Assembly (NCBI RefSeq): GCF_030506365.1
Contig: NZ_CP073092.1
Span: forward strand, 1 to 64,000
Reading direction: 5' to 3'
Length of the DNA: 64,000 bases
From: Corynebacterium tuberculostearicum
Lineage (GTDB): Bacteria; Actinomycetota; Actinomycetes; Mycobacteriales; Mycobacteriaceae
Below, one piece after another: positions 40,129 to 49,385 of this stretch. Numbering within the stretch: position 1 is the first letter of the stretch; each line of letters opens with the position of its first letter. Both the position numbers and the translations under genes were made by a program. Under the pieces are notes generated by a model. That model was not told where the DNA came from. It was given only the letters and a program-made list of their open reading frames with translations, and did no database searches.

Positions 40129-40940
40129 TCCACAGTGGCCACAACCGGCAGGGCGCGGCGGGTTTTCGCTACCTCATTCGGATCGATGTCGGCATAGAGG
40201 ATGTCATCCTCGTAGCCGGCCTCGGCCATGCGCACGCCATTCGGATCAACGATGGTGGAATGGCCAATGCCCGTTGGTCCGGAAGGATTGCCCGCCTCTG
40301 CGCCACCGCCCGGACGCGATTGGCCGGCCGCGACGATATAGCTAGTGGAGTCCAAGGCACGCGCGGCCGTGAGCAGGCGCCACTGCTCCAGCTTTCCAGG
40401 GCCATCCGCCCAGCTCGTGGGTACTACAATGAGCTGCGCACCCTGGCTGGCCAGCTCCTTAAACTGCTCTGGGAAACGGATGTCATAGCAGGTGGCCACA
40501 CCCACAATAAGGTCATCCACGTCGAAGGCTACGAGCGATTCGCCGGCCAAGACCGTATCCGATTCGCGGTAGTCAAAGGCATCATAGGTGTGGATCTTGT
40601 CGTAGCCGCCCAGCACGCCAGGGCCTGCAATGAGCGCCGTATTGGTCACGCGATTAATGGTCTTGCCGTCGCGCTCCACGGTATCGGCTGGGCAGAACAT
40701 GCCGGCCACGACGGTGACCTCGAGCTCCTCTGCGAGTGCTTGGATCGCCGTGGCGAACGGGCCTTCGAGCGTCTGCGCCTGCTCATCAAGGCGCCCGGAG
40801 CGGAAATTCTGCGCCGTGGCCTCCGGCAGCACGATTAACCGCGCCCCGTTTCCGGCCGCCTCACGGATCTTGGCGAGGGCCAATTCCTGGTTTTCGGTGA
40901 CATTACCGGTGGACGTTAACTGCACTGCTGCTACCTTCAT
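40125..40940 (-). CDS. Carbon-nitrogen hydrolase (nitrilase superfamily)
   Basis: This is a 271-residue amidase of the nitrilase superfamily with the complete catalytic triad E40 (LIVLPEAT), K115 (GYDKIHTYDAF) and C151 (VGVATCYDIRFPE). The DKIHTYDAFDYRES stretch resembles the Nit/omega-amidase or deaminated-glutathione amidase branch, but the substrate is not certain. ATG 40940 is chosen because GGGAGGC lies immediately upstream; a TTG at 40949 is the alternative. Its stop shares CTAG with the flavohaemoglobin stop. Confidence 0.9.
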   Translation of the reverse strand: MKVAAVQLTSTGNVTENQELALAKIREAAGNGARLIVLPEATAQNFRSGRLDEQAQTLEGPFATAIQALAEELEVTVVAGMFCPADTVERDGKTINRVTNTALIAGPGVLGGYDKIHTYDAFDYRESDTVLAGESLVAFDVDDLIVGVATCYDIRFPEQFKELASQGAQLIVVPTSWADGPGKLEQWRLLTAARALDSTSYIVAAGQSRPGGGAEAGNPSGPTGIGHSTIVDPNGVRMAEAGYEDDILYADIDPNEVAKTRRALPVVATVD

Positions 40941-41031
40941 GCCTCCCAAAATAATGAAGCATGGCGGAGTTATCCACAGGCTGCGTCTGTACCCCTAGCG
41001 CGGCGTTGTATGGTCCTTCAGGCTTAGGGGC

Positions 41032-41295
41032 ATGAGTTATGTAGAAATTCCCACGCACCTGCCCGATTACGTCCGCTCCCTCATGGCGCGCCCTTCGCTG
41101 CCACCGCCGACGGCCGCGCTCGATACCGCCTGCCGCACCGCGGCCGCACTAGAGCGAGCCCGTGCCACCTGGTCCAGCACCGTGGCTGCAACGGAGGATG
41201 CCACGGCCGAGCAATTGCGTTCCGTCGACGCCTTCCTCCACACTGCTGCCGGGGTGGATTCTCACCTGGGCCATACATTAGGAGATGCACGATGA
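41032..41295 (+). CDS. Small helical protein paired with a DUF1023 hydrolase (WXG100-like)
   Basis: This is an 87-residue, mostly helical protein (LDTACRTAAALERARATWSS; EQLRSVDAFLHTAAGV) with no signal peptide. Size, helix-turn-helix layout and the ATGA overlap with the next gene resemble the small WXG100/ESX-like partners found before DUF1023 hydrolases in actinobacteria. A strict W-x-G turn is not present, so the family assignment is tentative. AGGGG lies upstream of the ATG. Confidence 0.7.
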   Translation: MSYVEIPTHLPDYVRSLMARPSLPPPTAALDTACRTAAALERARATWSSTVAATEDATAEQLRSVDAFLHTAAGVDSHLGHTLGDAR

Positions 41296-42458
41296 CCCTA
41301 TCCGTGGCTTTAAAAAACAGTGCCAGTACGTTGCACAGCGAACACGCTGAACTGCGCTTTCGCCTTATAGATGCGCACCAGGATTGGCGCGACCTATCAC
41401 TGGGTGGGCCCGCCGGCGAGGCCGCGCGCACCAGTTTGGCCAGCTACACCGACTGGCTCGCACAACCGCTGCACCAGATGGAGCAGGTTGCCACCACCCT
41501 TGAACTCCACGCCAACCTGCAGGCCCGCCGCGAGGAACTCGAGGACCGCATCATCGCATTTCTAGGACAAGTGGATGAACGCAATGGCGCCGCGGCCAGC
41601 GCCGCAGGGCTCTTGTTGAATCAGGTGCGGGCGCTGGGCGATTCCCTCGACTGGCTCTGCTCCCAAGAAATCGATGCCCTGTGTACGCCTAGCGGGGTGG
41701 CCCCACCCGTGCGCTTGGAAGACTTCTCCGATCTTCCAGTGGATACCGTCCACGAGATTAATCTTGCCCACGCCAGCGAGCACGTATCTCAGCTAGCCGC
41801 GCAGAACCCAGATATGCGAGTGCTAGAAACTAGCGACGGGCGGCTCGTAGCCATGGTGGACCCTGGCGGCTTCCGGACTACGCCGGCATCACTTACCACC
41901 TTCGTAGAAGGGGTTCACTCCTCCGATCCAGAAACCTGGCAGCGCGCGGTGGACCGCGGCCGCAATCTTGCTAAGGCCAGCGGCGGGCCCGCGGTGGTGT
42001 GGTTGGGCTACCAGGCGCCCTCCTCCCTGCCCCGTGCGGTTCACGCCACTCCCGCGCGAACTGCCAGTCAAGAACTCGCCCGGTTTCAGCGCTCGCTTGG
42101 TGCACGCTATCCACAGGCCAAGCGCACCGTAGTGGGATATTCCTATGGTTCTGTCGTCACCGGGCACGCCGCAAAGCAAGAAAAGATTGCTAATGACGTA
42201 GTGCTCGTCGGTAGCCCCGGCACCGGCGCTGGCCACGCCTCAGAACTGCACGGCCGCATCTGGGCAGCCACAAACGCCAACGACCCCATCGCTATTACGA
42301 CGGGGCCTCACGCCGGCATCCATGGCCCCGATCCCACCATTGATACCTTTGGCGCCACTCCCCTTCCCGGTGCGGATGGTCTCCCTGGCGATCATGGCTC
42401 CTATTGGGAGGACCCCTGGTTCTTGCGTGGCCTAGGCCAAGTGGCACGCGCGAACTAG
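41292..42458 (+). CDS. DUF1023 alpha/beta hydrolase with helical N-terminal domain
   Basis: This is a 388-residue protein. Residues 1-140 are helical and WXG-like (DWRDLSLGGPAGEAARTSL), and residues 150-385 form an alpha/beta hydrolase of the DUF1023 family. The nucleophile elbow is GYSYGS (Ser near residue 283), an acidic candidate lies in NANDPIAI and the His in GDHGSYW. The substrate is unknown. There is no Sec signal; the WXG-like head suggests recognition by a type VII-like system, although no secretion genes lie nearby. Its start overlaps the preceding gene (ATGA), so both are made together. Confidence 0.82.
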   Translation: MTLSVALKNSASTLHSEHAELRFRLIDAHQDWRDLSLGGPAGEAARTSLASYTDWLAQPLHQMEQVATTLELHANLQARREELEDRIIAFLGQVDERNGAAASAAGLLLNQVRALGDSLDWLCSQEIDALCTPSGVAPPVRLEDFSDLPVDTVHEINLAHASEHVSQLAAQNPDMRVLETSDGRLVAMVDPGGFRTTPASLTTFVEGVHSSDPETWQRAVDRGRNLAKASGGPAVVWLGYQAPSSLPRAVHATPARTASQELARFQRSLGARYPQAKRTVVGYSYGSVVTGHAAKQEKIANDVVLVGSPGTGAGHASELHGRIWAATNANDPIAITTGPHAGIHGPDPTIDTFGATPLPGADGLPGDHGSYWEDPWFLRGLGQVARAN

Positions 42459-42475
42459 TCCGAAGGGTAAGACCT

Positions 42476-43996
42476 TTAGAAGAGGCCGGCCGGCTGGTCC
42501 GAATAGGAAACCAACATATTCTTAGTCTCCTGATAGTGGCCCAGCATCATCAAGTGGTTCTCGCGGCCAAGGCCAGACTCCTTGTAGCCGCCAAAGGCGC
42601 TGTGCGCTGGGTAGTCATGGTAGTGATTGACCCACACGCGGCCGGCCTGGATATCGCGGCCTGCGCGGTAGCAGATGTTTTGGTTGCGGGACCATACGCC
42701 GGCCCCAAGGCCGAAGTTGGTGGCGTTAGCGATTTCGATCGCCTCGTCATAGTCCTTGAACGTAGCTACGGAGAGCACCGGGCCAAAAATCTCCTCCTGG
42801 AAGATGCGCATGTCGTTATTTCCCTTAAACACGGTGGGCTCGATGTAGTAGCCCTTTTCCAGGCCTTCCACCTTGTTGACGTGGCCGCCCACAAGAGTCT
42901 CCGCACCTTCTTGCGGACCAATCTCCAGGTACTGCTTGATCTTGTCCATCTGCTCCTGGGAGGCCTGCGCGCCCATCATGGTTTCGGTATCGAGCGGGTG
43001 ACCAATCTTAATCTTCTTGACGCGCTCAACGGCCAGTTCCAAGAACTTATCTGCAATCTCTTCGTGCACCAGTGCGCGCGATGGGCACGTGCAGACCTCG
43101 CCTTGGTTAAGGGCAAACATGACAAAACCCTCCACGCACTTTTCCAGGTAGGAATCGTCTTCATCCATGATGTCTTTAAAAAAGATGGACGGGGATTTAC
43201 CACCCAGCTCCAAAGTGACGGGGATGACCTTGTCAGCGGCAGCCTTGTTGATGATCTTTCCCACCGGGGTAGAGCCGGTGAAGGCGATTTTGGCAATGCG
43301 GTCCGAGCCGGATAGTGCCGCACCGGCTTCATCACCCAGACCATTGACGATATTGAGCACGCCATCAGGAAGAAGATCACCGATGATATCGATGAGCAAC
43401 AGGATGGATGCTGGGGTTTGCTCAGCCGGCTTCATGACAATGCAGTTTCCAGCAGCCAGCGCTGGTGCAATCTTCCAGGCGGCCATGAGCAACGGGAAAT
43501 TCCACGGAATAATCTGACCTACGACGCCGAGCGGCTCATGGTAGTGATAGGCCACGGTGTCCTGGTTGAGCTGGGACAGACGACCCTCCTGGGCGCGGAT
43601 GGCGCCAGCAAAGTAGCGGAAGTGATCCACGGCCAGCGGAATATCAGCGGCCAGAGTTTCGCGTACGGCCTTGCCGTTCTCCCAAGTTTCCGCGACCGCA
43701 ATCTTTTCCAGGTTTTCCTCGATGCGGTCCGCAATGCGGTGCAGGAGCAACGCACGCTCGGCCGGGGTGGTTTTACCGAAGGTTTCGAAGGCCTTTTCCG
43801 CGGCATCGATAGCCAAGTTGATATCGGCTTCTTTGCCGCGAGCTACCTGGCAGAATACCTCGCCGTTTACCGGACTGATATTGTCCATGTATTCACCATC
43901 GACGGGCGCCACCCATTGGCCGCCGATGTAGTTGTCATAGCGTTCGCGGTAGTCAACGATGGAGCCTTCGGTTCCGGGGGCTGCATACAGGGTCAT
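42476..43996 (-). CDS. ald: Aldehyde dehydrogenase (NAD-dependent, ExaC/Ald type)
   Basis: This is a 506-residue aldehyde dehydrogenase. The NAD-binding region includes [19 protein letters not shown] and FTGSTPVGK, the general-base Glu is in LELGGKSP, and the catalytic Cys is in [11 protein letters not shown], with a second Cys two residues later as in many acetaldehyde dehydrogenases. ATG 43996 is chosen (AAAGGAC upstream); the longer frame adds 17 atypical residues. In C. glutamicum the enzyme at this locus oxidises acetaldehyde during ethanol growth. It lies next to the hspR operon, same strand, but separated by a terminator. Confidence 0.93.
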   Translation of the reverse strand: MTLYAAPGTEGSIVDYRERYDNYIGGQWVAPVDGEYMDNISPVNGEVFCQVARGKEADINLAIDAAEKAFETFGKTTPAERALLLHRIADRIEENLEKIAVAETWENGKAVRETLAADIPLAVDHFRYFAGAIRAQEGRLSQLNQDTVAYHYHEPLGVVGQIIPWNFPLLMAAWKIAPALAAGNCIVMKPAEQTPASILLLIDIIGDLLPDGVLNIVNGLGDEAGAALSGSDRIAKIAFTGSTPVGKIINKAAADKVIPVTLELGGKSPSIFFKDIMDEDDSYLEKCVEGFVMFALNQGEVCTCPSRALVHEEIADKFLELAVERVKKIKIGHPLDTETMMGAQASQEQMDKIKQYLEIGPQEGAETLVGGHVNKVEGLEKGYYIEPTVFKGNNDMRIFQEEIFGPVLSVATFKDYDEAIEIANATNFGLGAGVWSRNQNICYRAGRDIQAGRVWVNHYHDYPAHSAFGGYKESGLGRENHLMMLGHYQETKNMLVSYSDQPAGLF

Positions 43997-44180
43997 GGTG
44001 CGTGTCCTTTCCTGGAGAAATTTACAGGTGGAGGTGCTGTACAGCACTATTGATTCCTGCTGTGTTGTACATCACCCGCTCGCTAGTTATCCTAACCTTA
44101 AACTTTGCAATGCGCACTGATTACGGTTACCCCCTTTGCAAAAATTCACATGCCACCGCGAGTACGCGAGTAGAAGAAAA

Positions 44181-44212
44181 CCCCGCAGCCAGCGGGAAAG
44201 CTGGCTGCGGGG
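44181..44212 (-). terminator. Terminator of the dnaK-grpE-dnaJ-hspR operon
   Basis: CCCCGCAGCCAG and its exact complement flank an 8-base loop; TTTTC follows on the minus strand. It lies 28 bp past the hspR stop. Confidence 0.88.
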
Positions 44213-44240
44213 TTGGGTGTACTCGTCTGCAGAGCGAGAG

Positions 44241-44690
44241 TTAGTCTTGGCCGTATCCACGGCCGCGGGCGCGCTTGCGCTCACGCGCGGTGCGCGGGCT
44301 CCACATCACCACGGAGGTGGACCGTGGGACATGGACAAGCTCACCACTGCGCTGCGGGCGGCGCCCGGCGGCCTGCTCGCGCAGGGCTCGGACCTCTTCA
44401 GCTAAAGCGTCGCGCTCGGCCTCGAGTCGATCGCGTTCTTCGGTCAACTCGATGATGGACTTGATGCCGGCAAGGTTGACGCCATCGTCTTGGGACAGCG
44501 CCTGAATCTTGCGCAGCAGCTCGATGTCCCGGTCGGAGTAGCGGCGGCCGCCACCACGGGTGCGGGCCGGGGAGACCAAGCCCATGCGGTCATAGGTGCG
44601 CAGGGTTTGGGCGTGCATTCCGGATAGTTCCGCAGCTACGGAGATGACGTAGACCGCGGTACCGGAATCTTCTGCCTTTCCAGTGCTCAT
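44241..44690 (-). CDS. hspR: HspR, MerR-family heat-shock repressor
   Basis: This 149-residue repressor binds HAIR operators together with DnaK. The MerR DNA-binding domain covers about 12-82 (VYVISVAAELSGMHAQTLRTYDR, RRYSDRDIELLRKIQ), followed by a coiled coil (ELTEERDRLEAERDALAEEV) and a basic tail. It is the last gene of the operon, 20 bp after dnaJ. Because the dnaK and clpB promoters both contain HAIR sites, the circuit is autoregulatory. Confidence 0.97.
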   Translation of the reverse strand: MSTGKAEDSGTAVYVISVAAELSGMHAQTLRTYDRMGLVSPARTRGGGRRYSDRDIELLRKIQALSQDDGVNLAGIKSIIELTEERDRLEAERDALAEEVRALREQAAGRRPQRSGELVHVPRSTSVVMWSPRTARERKRARGRGYGQD

Positions 44691-44710
44691 TTTTTAACAC
44701 ACCTCCTGCC

Positions 44711-45916
44711 TTAAGCATTCTCGGCGCCGGCCCAACCCGCACGCGGGTTGAAACCGGAGTCCTTTTCCGCTTGAGCATAGGTGCGCAGGGCGCTGGAGGC
44801 GGCGGCATCGAGCTTGGTGGGCACGGTCACCTGCACGGTAACCAGCAGATCACCGGAGTTGCCACCGCGCTTGGCGATGCCCCTTCCACGCACCCTCAAC
44901 GTGCGACCATCCGGGGTGCCAGCCGGGATCTTCACGCGCACCGGGTTATCCAAGGTAGGAACCGCGATGGTATCGCCCAAGGCCAGCTCCGTGAAGGACA
45001 CCGGAACGGTGACATGGAGGTCATCGCCCTCGCGAGTGAAGACCTTGTCCGGTTTTACGGTCACCGCTACGAAGAGGTCACCGGCCGGGGTGCCGTTGGG
45101 GCCTGCTTCGCCTTGGCCGGCGAGGCGGACCTTTTGTCCATCGATGACGCCGGCGGGGATGCGCACGGTGATGTTGCGGGTGCGGTGAACCGTGCCGGTG
45201 CCGTGGCAATCCTTGCACGGATCCGTGATGCGCCGGCCGGTGCCATCGCAGTCCTTACACGGGGCAGAGAAACCGAAGGCGCCGCGGTTCTCCGAGGTAA
45301 AACCGGTACCGCTGCAGGTACCACAGGTAGAGGTCTTGCCGGAAGCGGAACCCGAGCCGTGGCACGTGGTGCACGGCGCATTGCCGCTGAGCGCCAGGGG
45401 AATGGTGGTTCCCTTAGCAGCCTCGCGGAAGTCGAGGGTTATTTCCGTTTCGACGTCGGCCCCCCGCGACGGTTTAGCTGAGTGGCCAGCACTACCGCCG
45501 CGGTTGAAAACGCTACCGAAGATATCCCCAACACCGCCGCCTTGAGCCGATCCTCCAGCGGATCCTCCGAAGAGGTCCGAGAGGTCGAATTCTTGCGCAC
45601 CTTGTCCACCCATGCGCGTGGATCGAAACCCGCCGGGAAATCCGGCGCCTCCCATCCGTCCAAAGCCGCCTCCGTTGCGGAGCATGGCCTTGAACTGGTC
45701 GTATTCCTTGCGCTCGGCGGCGTCGGAAAGCACGTCGTAGGCTTCCGCAACCTTCTTGAACCGTTCCGCTGCCGCGGGGTCGTCCGGGTGGGTATCGGGG
45801 TGATTTTCGCGCGCTAGCTTGCGGTAAGCACGCTTAATCTCGTTCTGGTCTGCGGACGAGGAGACCCCCAGATCCGCATAGTAATCTTTGTCTGCCCATT
45901 CGGGTTTAGCGCTCAC
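44711..45916 (-). CDS. dnaJ: DnaJ co-chaperone
   Basis: This is a type I Hsp40 (401 residues). It has a J domain with HPD ([11 protein letters not shown]), a Gly/Phe-rich linker (about 80-140), a zinc-finger domain with four CxxCxGxG repeats ([32 protein letters not shown]) and C-terminal substrate domains. The start is GTG at 45916 with GGAGG upstream. It stimulates the DnaK ATPase. A hairpin separates it from grpE, so its expression may be lower than that of dnaK-grpE. Confidence 0.97.
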   Translation of the reverse strand: MSAKPEWADKDYYADLGVSSSADQNEIKRAYRKLARENHPDTHPDDPAAAERFKKVAEAYDVLSDAAERKEYDQFKAMLRNGGGFGRMGGAGFPGGFRSTRMGGQGAQEFDLSDLFGGSAGGSAQGGGVGDIFGSVFNRGGSAGHSAKPSRGADVETEITLDFREAAKGTTIPLALSGNAPCTTCHGSGSASGKTSTCGTCSGTGFTSENRGAFGFSAPCKDCDGTGRRITDPCKDCHGTGTVHRTRNITVRIPAGVIDGQKVRLAGQGEAGPNGTPAGDLFVAVTVKPDKVFTREGDDLHVTVPVSFTELALGDTIAVPTLDNPVRVKIPAGTPDGRTLRVRGRGIAKRGGNSGDLLVTVQVTVPTKLDAAASSALRTYAQAEKDSGFNPRAGWAGAENA

Positions 45917-45960
45917 TGGGCATCTCCTCCTTTCAAAGAGAATCGATACAAGTTAAGTAA

Positions 45961-46005
45961 AAGGGCGCCGCGGGAAGGTCACTTATTAATTCCCAGGGCG
46001 CCCTT
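45961..46005 (-). terminator. Attenuator-like hairpin between grpE and dnaJ
   Basis: AAGGGCGCC pairs with GGCGCCCTT and GGGA with TCCC inside; TTTTAC follows on the minus strand. It sits between co-directional operon genes, so it is likely a partial terminator or processing site. Confidence 0.65.
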
Positions 46006-46013
46006 TATGTTAT

Positions 46014-46721
46014 TTACTCGGAATCTTCCGAGCTGCCGGACTCATCGCTGGGGTCCGCGATGATGACCATGGCATTGCGCACGAGCCTGTCGCCCACGCG
46101 GTAGCCCTTGCGCAGCACGGTGCCAAGCACCTGCTCATCGCCGGAGGACAAGTCCTGCACGGCTTCGTGGACCTCAGGGTCGAAGGCATCGCCTTCCTCA
46201 CCAAAGGCAGCGAGGTCGTGCTTTTCCAGCGTGCTGTAGAACTTATCCGCAAACGCCTTGAGCGGGCCTTCCAAGTCGCCGTGTTCACGAGCCAGTTCCA
46301 GGTCATCAAGGACAGGCAGCATATCTGCGATGACCTTGGCCTTGGCGGTCTCGATTACGGCCTGGCGGTCGCGCTCGGTGCGGCGGCGGTAGTTGGTGTA
46401 TTCCGCATTCAGACGCTGCAGGTCTTCCGTGCGTTCTGCCAACTGTGCTTCCACATCGCTGGCGCCGGTGCCTGCGGGCTCTTCGCCCGCTGCTTCGGCT
46501 TCTACCTCATCAGCGTTGACATCCGCCAGCGCTTCTTCGAGGTCAGCATCGAGGGTGGGATCCAGCTCGGCTTCTTCGGTGGCGTCAGCCTGCGCTTCCT
46601 GCGCAGCCTGGGCCTCCTCGGCCTGCTCGGCAGCAGCCTCAGCGCGGTCAGCCGAGGTAGCCTCCGGATCCGTGTTTTCCGGGTCGCCTGGGTTGTGCGG
46701 CATTCCGCTGTCCTGAGTCAT
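46014..46721 (-). CDS. grpE: GrpE nucleotide exchange factor
   Basis: This 235-residue exchange factor for DnaK has a long acidic Ala/Glu-rich N-terminus (1-85), a coiled-coil region (about 90-140, [19 protein letters not shown]) and the beta-domain signature [16 protein letters not shown] near the C-terminus. The start codon overlaps the dnaK stop (TAATG), so it is translationally coupled to dnaK. Confidence 0.96.
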   Translation of the reverse strand: MTQDSGMPHNPGDPENTDPEATSADRAEAAAEQAEEAQAAQEAQADATEEAELDPTLDADLEEALADVNADEVEAEAAGEEPAGTGASDVEAQLAERTEDLQRLNAEYTNYRRRTERDRQAVIETAKAKVIADMLPVLDDLELAREHGDLEGPLKAFADKFYSTLEKHDLAAFGEEGDAFDPEVHEAVQDLSSGDEQVLGTVLRKGYRVGDRLVRNAMVIIADPSDESGSSEDSE

Positions 46722-48571
46722 TACTTGTTGCCATCCTTGTTCTCGTCCTCGTCAACGACCTCAGCGTCGACGACGTTCGGGTCACCCTGCGCAGCGCCTG
46801 CATCGGCAGCACCTTCAGCGCCGGCCTCAGCAGCCTGTGCCTCGTAGATCTGCTTGCCCATCTCCTGGGATTCGGTGGACAGCTTCTCCACTGCGGACTT
46901 GATGGCCTCGAGGTCATCGCCCTTCAGAGCCTCATCAACGGCATCAGCAGCCTCGGTGACCTTGGTCTTAACGTCCTCGGATACCTTGTCAGCGTTGTCA
47001 TCCAAGAACTTGCGGGTCTGGTAGGAGGTGGACTCTGCGTTGTTGCGCAGCTCCTGCTCCTCGCGGCGCTTCTTGTCCTCTTCAGCGTGTTGCTCAGCAT
47101 CCTTGACCATGCGGTCGATTTCTTCCTGGGACAGGCCGGAACCATCCTGAATCTTGATGGTGTTTTCCTTGCCGGTGCCCTTGTCCTTTGCGGTCACGTG
47201 GACGATGCCGTTGGCATCGATATCGAAGGTGACCTCAATCTGCGGAACACCGCGCGGTGCCGGAGCAATACCGCCGAGCTCGAAGGAGCCCAGCAGCTTA
47301 TTGGCGGTAGCCATCTCGCGCTCGCCCTGGAAGACCTGAATCTGTACGGAAGGCTGGTTGTCTTCCGCGGTGGTGAAGGTCTCGGACTTCTTGGTCGGGA
47401 TGGTGGTATTGCGCTCGATGAGCTTGGTCATCACGCCACCCTTGGTCTCAATGCCGAGGGAGAGCGGGGTGACGTCGAGAAGCAGCACATCCTTAACCTC
47501 GCCGCGCAGCACGCCTGCCTGCAGGGCAGCGCCGACTGCAACAACCTCGTCCGGGTTAACGCCCTTGTTGGCATCCTTGCCGGTCAATTCCTTAACCAGG
47601 TCAGATACGGCCGGCATACGGGTGGAACCGCCAACGAGAACAACGTGGTCGATATCGCCGACGGAAAGGTCAGCGTCCTTGATGACCTGGTTGAACGGAG
47701 CCTTGGTGCGATCCAGCAGATCCTGGGTGATCTTCTGGAACTCAGTGCGGGTCAGGGTCTCATCCAAGAACAGCGGGTTCTTGTCGGAGTCAACGGTGAT
47801 GTACGGCAGGTTGATGTTGGCCTGCTGGGAGGAGGACAGCTCAATCTTGGCCTTCTCTGCAGCCTCGCGCAGACGCTGCACGGCGCGCTTATCCTTGGTC
47901 AGGTCAACGCCCTGGGAGGTCTTGAAGCGGTCTACCAGCCAGTCGACGATGCGCTGATCCCAGTCATCGCCACCCAGCTCGTTATCGCCGGCGGTGGCCA
48001 TAACCTCAACGACGCCATCGCCGATTTCCAGCAAGGAGACGTCGAAGGTGCCGCCACCCAGGTCGAATACCAGGATGGTCTGCTCCTGCTCGCCCTTTTC
48101 CAGGCCGTAAGCCAAAGCAGCTGCGGTTGGCTCGTTAACGATACGGAGCACGTTCAGGCCTGCAATCTGGCCAGCTTCCTTGGTGGCCTGGCGCTGTGCG
48201 TCCTCGAAGTATGCAGGAACGGTAATAACGGCGTCAGTAACATCCTCACCGAGGTAAGCCTCTGCGTCGCGCTTCAGCTTCATCAGCGTGCGAGCGGAGA
48301 TCTCCTGGGAGGTGTAATCCTTATCATCAATGTTGATCTTCCAGTCGGTACCGATGTGACGCTTGACGGAGCGAATGGTGCGGTCAACATTGGTTACCGC
48401 CTGGTTCTTAGCGGACTGACCGACCAGGATTTCGCCGTTCTTTGCAAAAGCAACGACGGAAGGCGTGGTGCGAGAGCCCTCGGAGTTAGCGATAACGGTG
48501 GACTCGCCACCTTCCAGTACGGAAACGACGGAGTTCGTCGTACCAAGGTCAATACCTACTGCGCGTCCCAT
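46721..48571 (-). CDS. dnaK: DnaK (Hsp70)
   Basis: This is a 616-residue Hsp70 chaperone. The ATPase domain carries [31 protein letters not shown] and [12 protein letters not shown]. The substrate-binding domain and helical lid follow, with an acidic Ala/Gly-rich tail ending in DENKDGNK. It is the first gene of the heat-shock operon; AAAAGGAG lies before the ATG. Besides folding, DnaK acts as HspR co-repressor in actinobacteria. Confidence 0.98.
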   Translation of the reverse strand: MGRAVGIDLGTTNSVVSVLEGGESTVIANSEGSRTTPSVVAFAKNGEILVGQSAKNQAVTNVDRTIRSVKRHIGTDWKINIDDKDYTSQEISARTLMKLKRDAEAYLGEDVTDAVITVPAYFEDAQRQATKEAGQIAGLNVLRIVNEPTAAALAYGLEKGEQEQTILVFDLGGGTFDVSLLEIGDGVVEVMATAGDNELGGDDWDQRIVDWLVDRFKTSQGVDLTKDKRAVQRLREAAEKAKIELSSSQQANINLPYITVDSDKNPLFLDETLTRTEFQKITQDLLDRTKAPFNQVIKDADLSVGDIDHVVLVGGSTRMPAVSDLVKELTGKDANKGVNPDEVVAVGAALQAGVLRGEVKDVLLLDVTPLSLGIETKGGVMTKLIERNTTIPTKKSETFTTAEDNQPSVQIQVFQGEREMATANKLLGSFELGGIAPAPRGVPQIEVTFDIDANGIVHVTAKDKGTGKENTIKIQDGSGLSQEEIDRMVKDAEQHAEEDKKRREEQELRNNAESTSYQTRKFLDDNADKVSEDVKTKVTEAADAVDEALKGDDLEAIKSAVEKLSTESQEMGKQIYEAQAAEAGAEGAADAGAAQGDPNVVDAEVVDEDENKDGNK

Positions 48572-48606
48572 GATTTCTTCTCCTTTTATCTTGGGGTAAT
48601 TAATAA

Positions 48607-48629
48607 AGTTGACTGTCAGTGACTCAACT
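48607..48629. promoter_or_regulatory. HAIR operator proximal to dnaK
   Basis: AGTTGAC-N9-CTCAACT has one mismatch to the HspR inverted repeat. On the minus strand the TTGAGT half can also serve as -35 of a promoter whose -10 (ATTAAT) lies 17 bp further, so HspR would occlude RNA polymerase. Confidence 0.75.
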
Positions 48630-49019
48630 TCTCGTTGCGTCCGAGCGCTACTGTAACAGAACTTCTACGTTCGGTCACACAACCTTGAGCCTATGTCACT
48701 CAATCTCTACAACGAGCAGCCTACAAAAGTTATTCCCCGCGACTCAACTTTTCTTGTAAAACTTTCCTTTATGCAGCTCAGCACCGCACTTGCCGACGCC
48801 CACCCCCTTACCCTCCGCACAATCACCCTCTTCATTCAACACTGCCCCATACCCAAACGGAGCTCCTTAAATAACCCTAAGAGGATCCAAAAGTCACCTC
48901 AGAAAGGATCCAAAAGAGGATTGGCAGCCCGCTCCCGCTACCGCATACTAGGAATCACAGCAGTTAAGAGCTGCTACCCCAGAGAGAGATTGTAGTTTTA
49001 CTCCGCCGATCCGAAAGGA
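48630..49019. other. dnaK upstream region and spacer
   Basis: Apart from the HspR sites this stretch has no gene I can support. A further half site (GACTCAACTT) lies near 48740. A plus-strand frame (48693-48995) is basic and low-complexity and overlaps the operators. The ribosome site at 49013-49019 belongs to the next small gene. Confidence 0.5.
48684..48704. promoter_or_regulatory. HAIR operator distal to dnaK
   Basis: CTTGAG-N9-CTCAAT contains the exact core TTGAG-N9-CTCAA. It lies 76 bp upstream of the proximal site, centre to centre. Confidence 0.85.
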
Positions 49020-49025
49020 ATGTAT

Positions 49026-49202
49026 ATGTTCGATTCCCTCGCAGACCTCAGCTCCGCCATCGACTTCGAGGCACTCATCAAGGGCATCAAGGGCCTCATC
49101 GAGGCTTCCTCCGAGTCCAACACCGACTCCGAGGGCCTGTCCTCCGTATTCGAGGGCCTGTCCTCCAAGGATGACGCAGAGGCTGCTGCAGAAGCTAAGT
49201 AA
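49026..49202 (+). CDS. Small acidic amphipathic peptide (possible PorH/PorA-like channel peptide)
   Basis: This is a 58-residue peptide without signal sequence: MFDSLADLSSAIDFEALIKG at the start, then a Ser/Glu/Asp-rich part with two similar GLSSxFEGLSS-like units and an Ala/Glu tail. Small acidic helical peptides of this size form the mycolate outer-membrane channels PorA/PorH in corynebacteria; similarity here is in size and character only. ATG 49026 is chosen over 49020 because GAAAGGA then has a proper 6-bp spacing. The gene has its own terminator at 49281. Confidence 0.7.
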   Translation: MFDSLADLSSAIDFEALIKGIKGLIEASSESNTDSEGLSSVFEGLSSKDDAEAAAEAK

Positions 49203-49280
49203 TTAGCCTTCTGTACTCCTTCATGAAGACCAGCTAAACCCCCTCACCTTCTTCCTCCGCTCGGAACCCACCACAAGGAA

Positions 49281-49300
49281 CCGCGCACGAAGGTGCGGGG
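49281..49300 (+). terminator. Terminator after the small acidic peptide gene
   Basis: CCGCGCAC-GAAG-GTGCGGGG hairpin with one mismatch, followed by GTTTCGCTGTTTTC. Confidence 0.65.
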
Positions 49301-49385
49301 GTTTCGCTGTTTTCAATCGCTGTTTCACGTTCGCTGTACTTACACTAGGGAGATAAAACCCATTGAGCCTTAGCATCCAGGAAGC

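Noticed and set aside
47087-48622. 511-codon plus-strand frame opposite dnaK
   Set aside because: Shadow of dnaK, which is unambiguous; the frame also runs through the HspR operator.
48693-48995. 100-codon plus-strand frame upstream of the small acidic peptide gene
   Set aside because: It starts within the HspR operator region, has a basic low-complexity end and no ribosome site.
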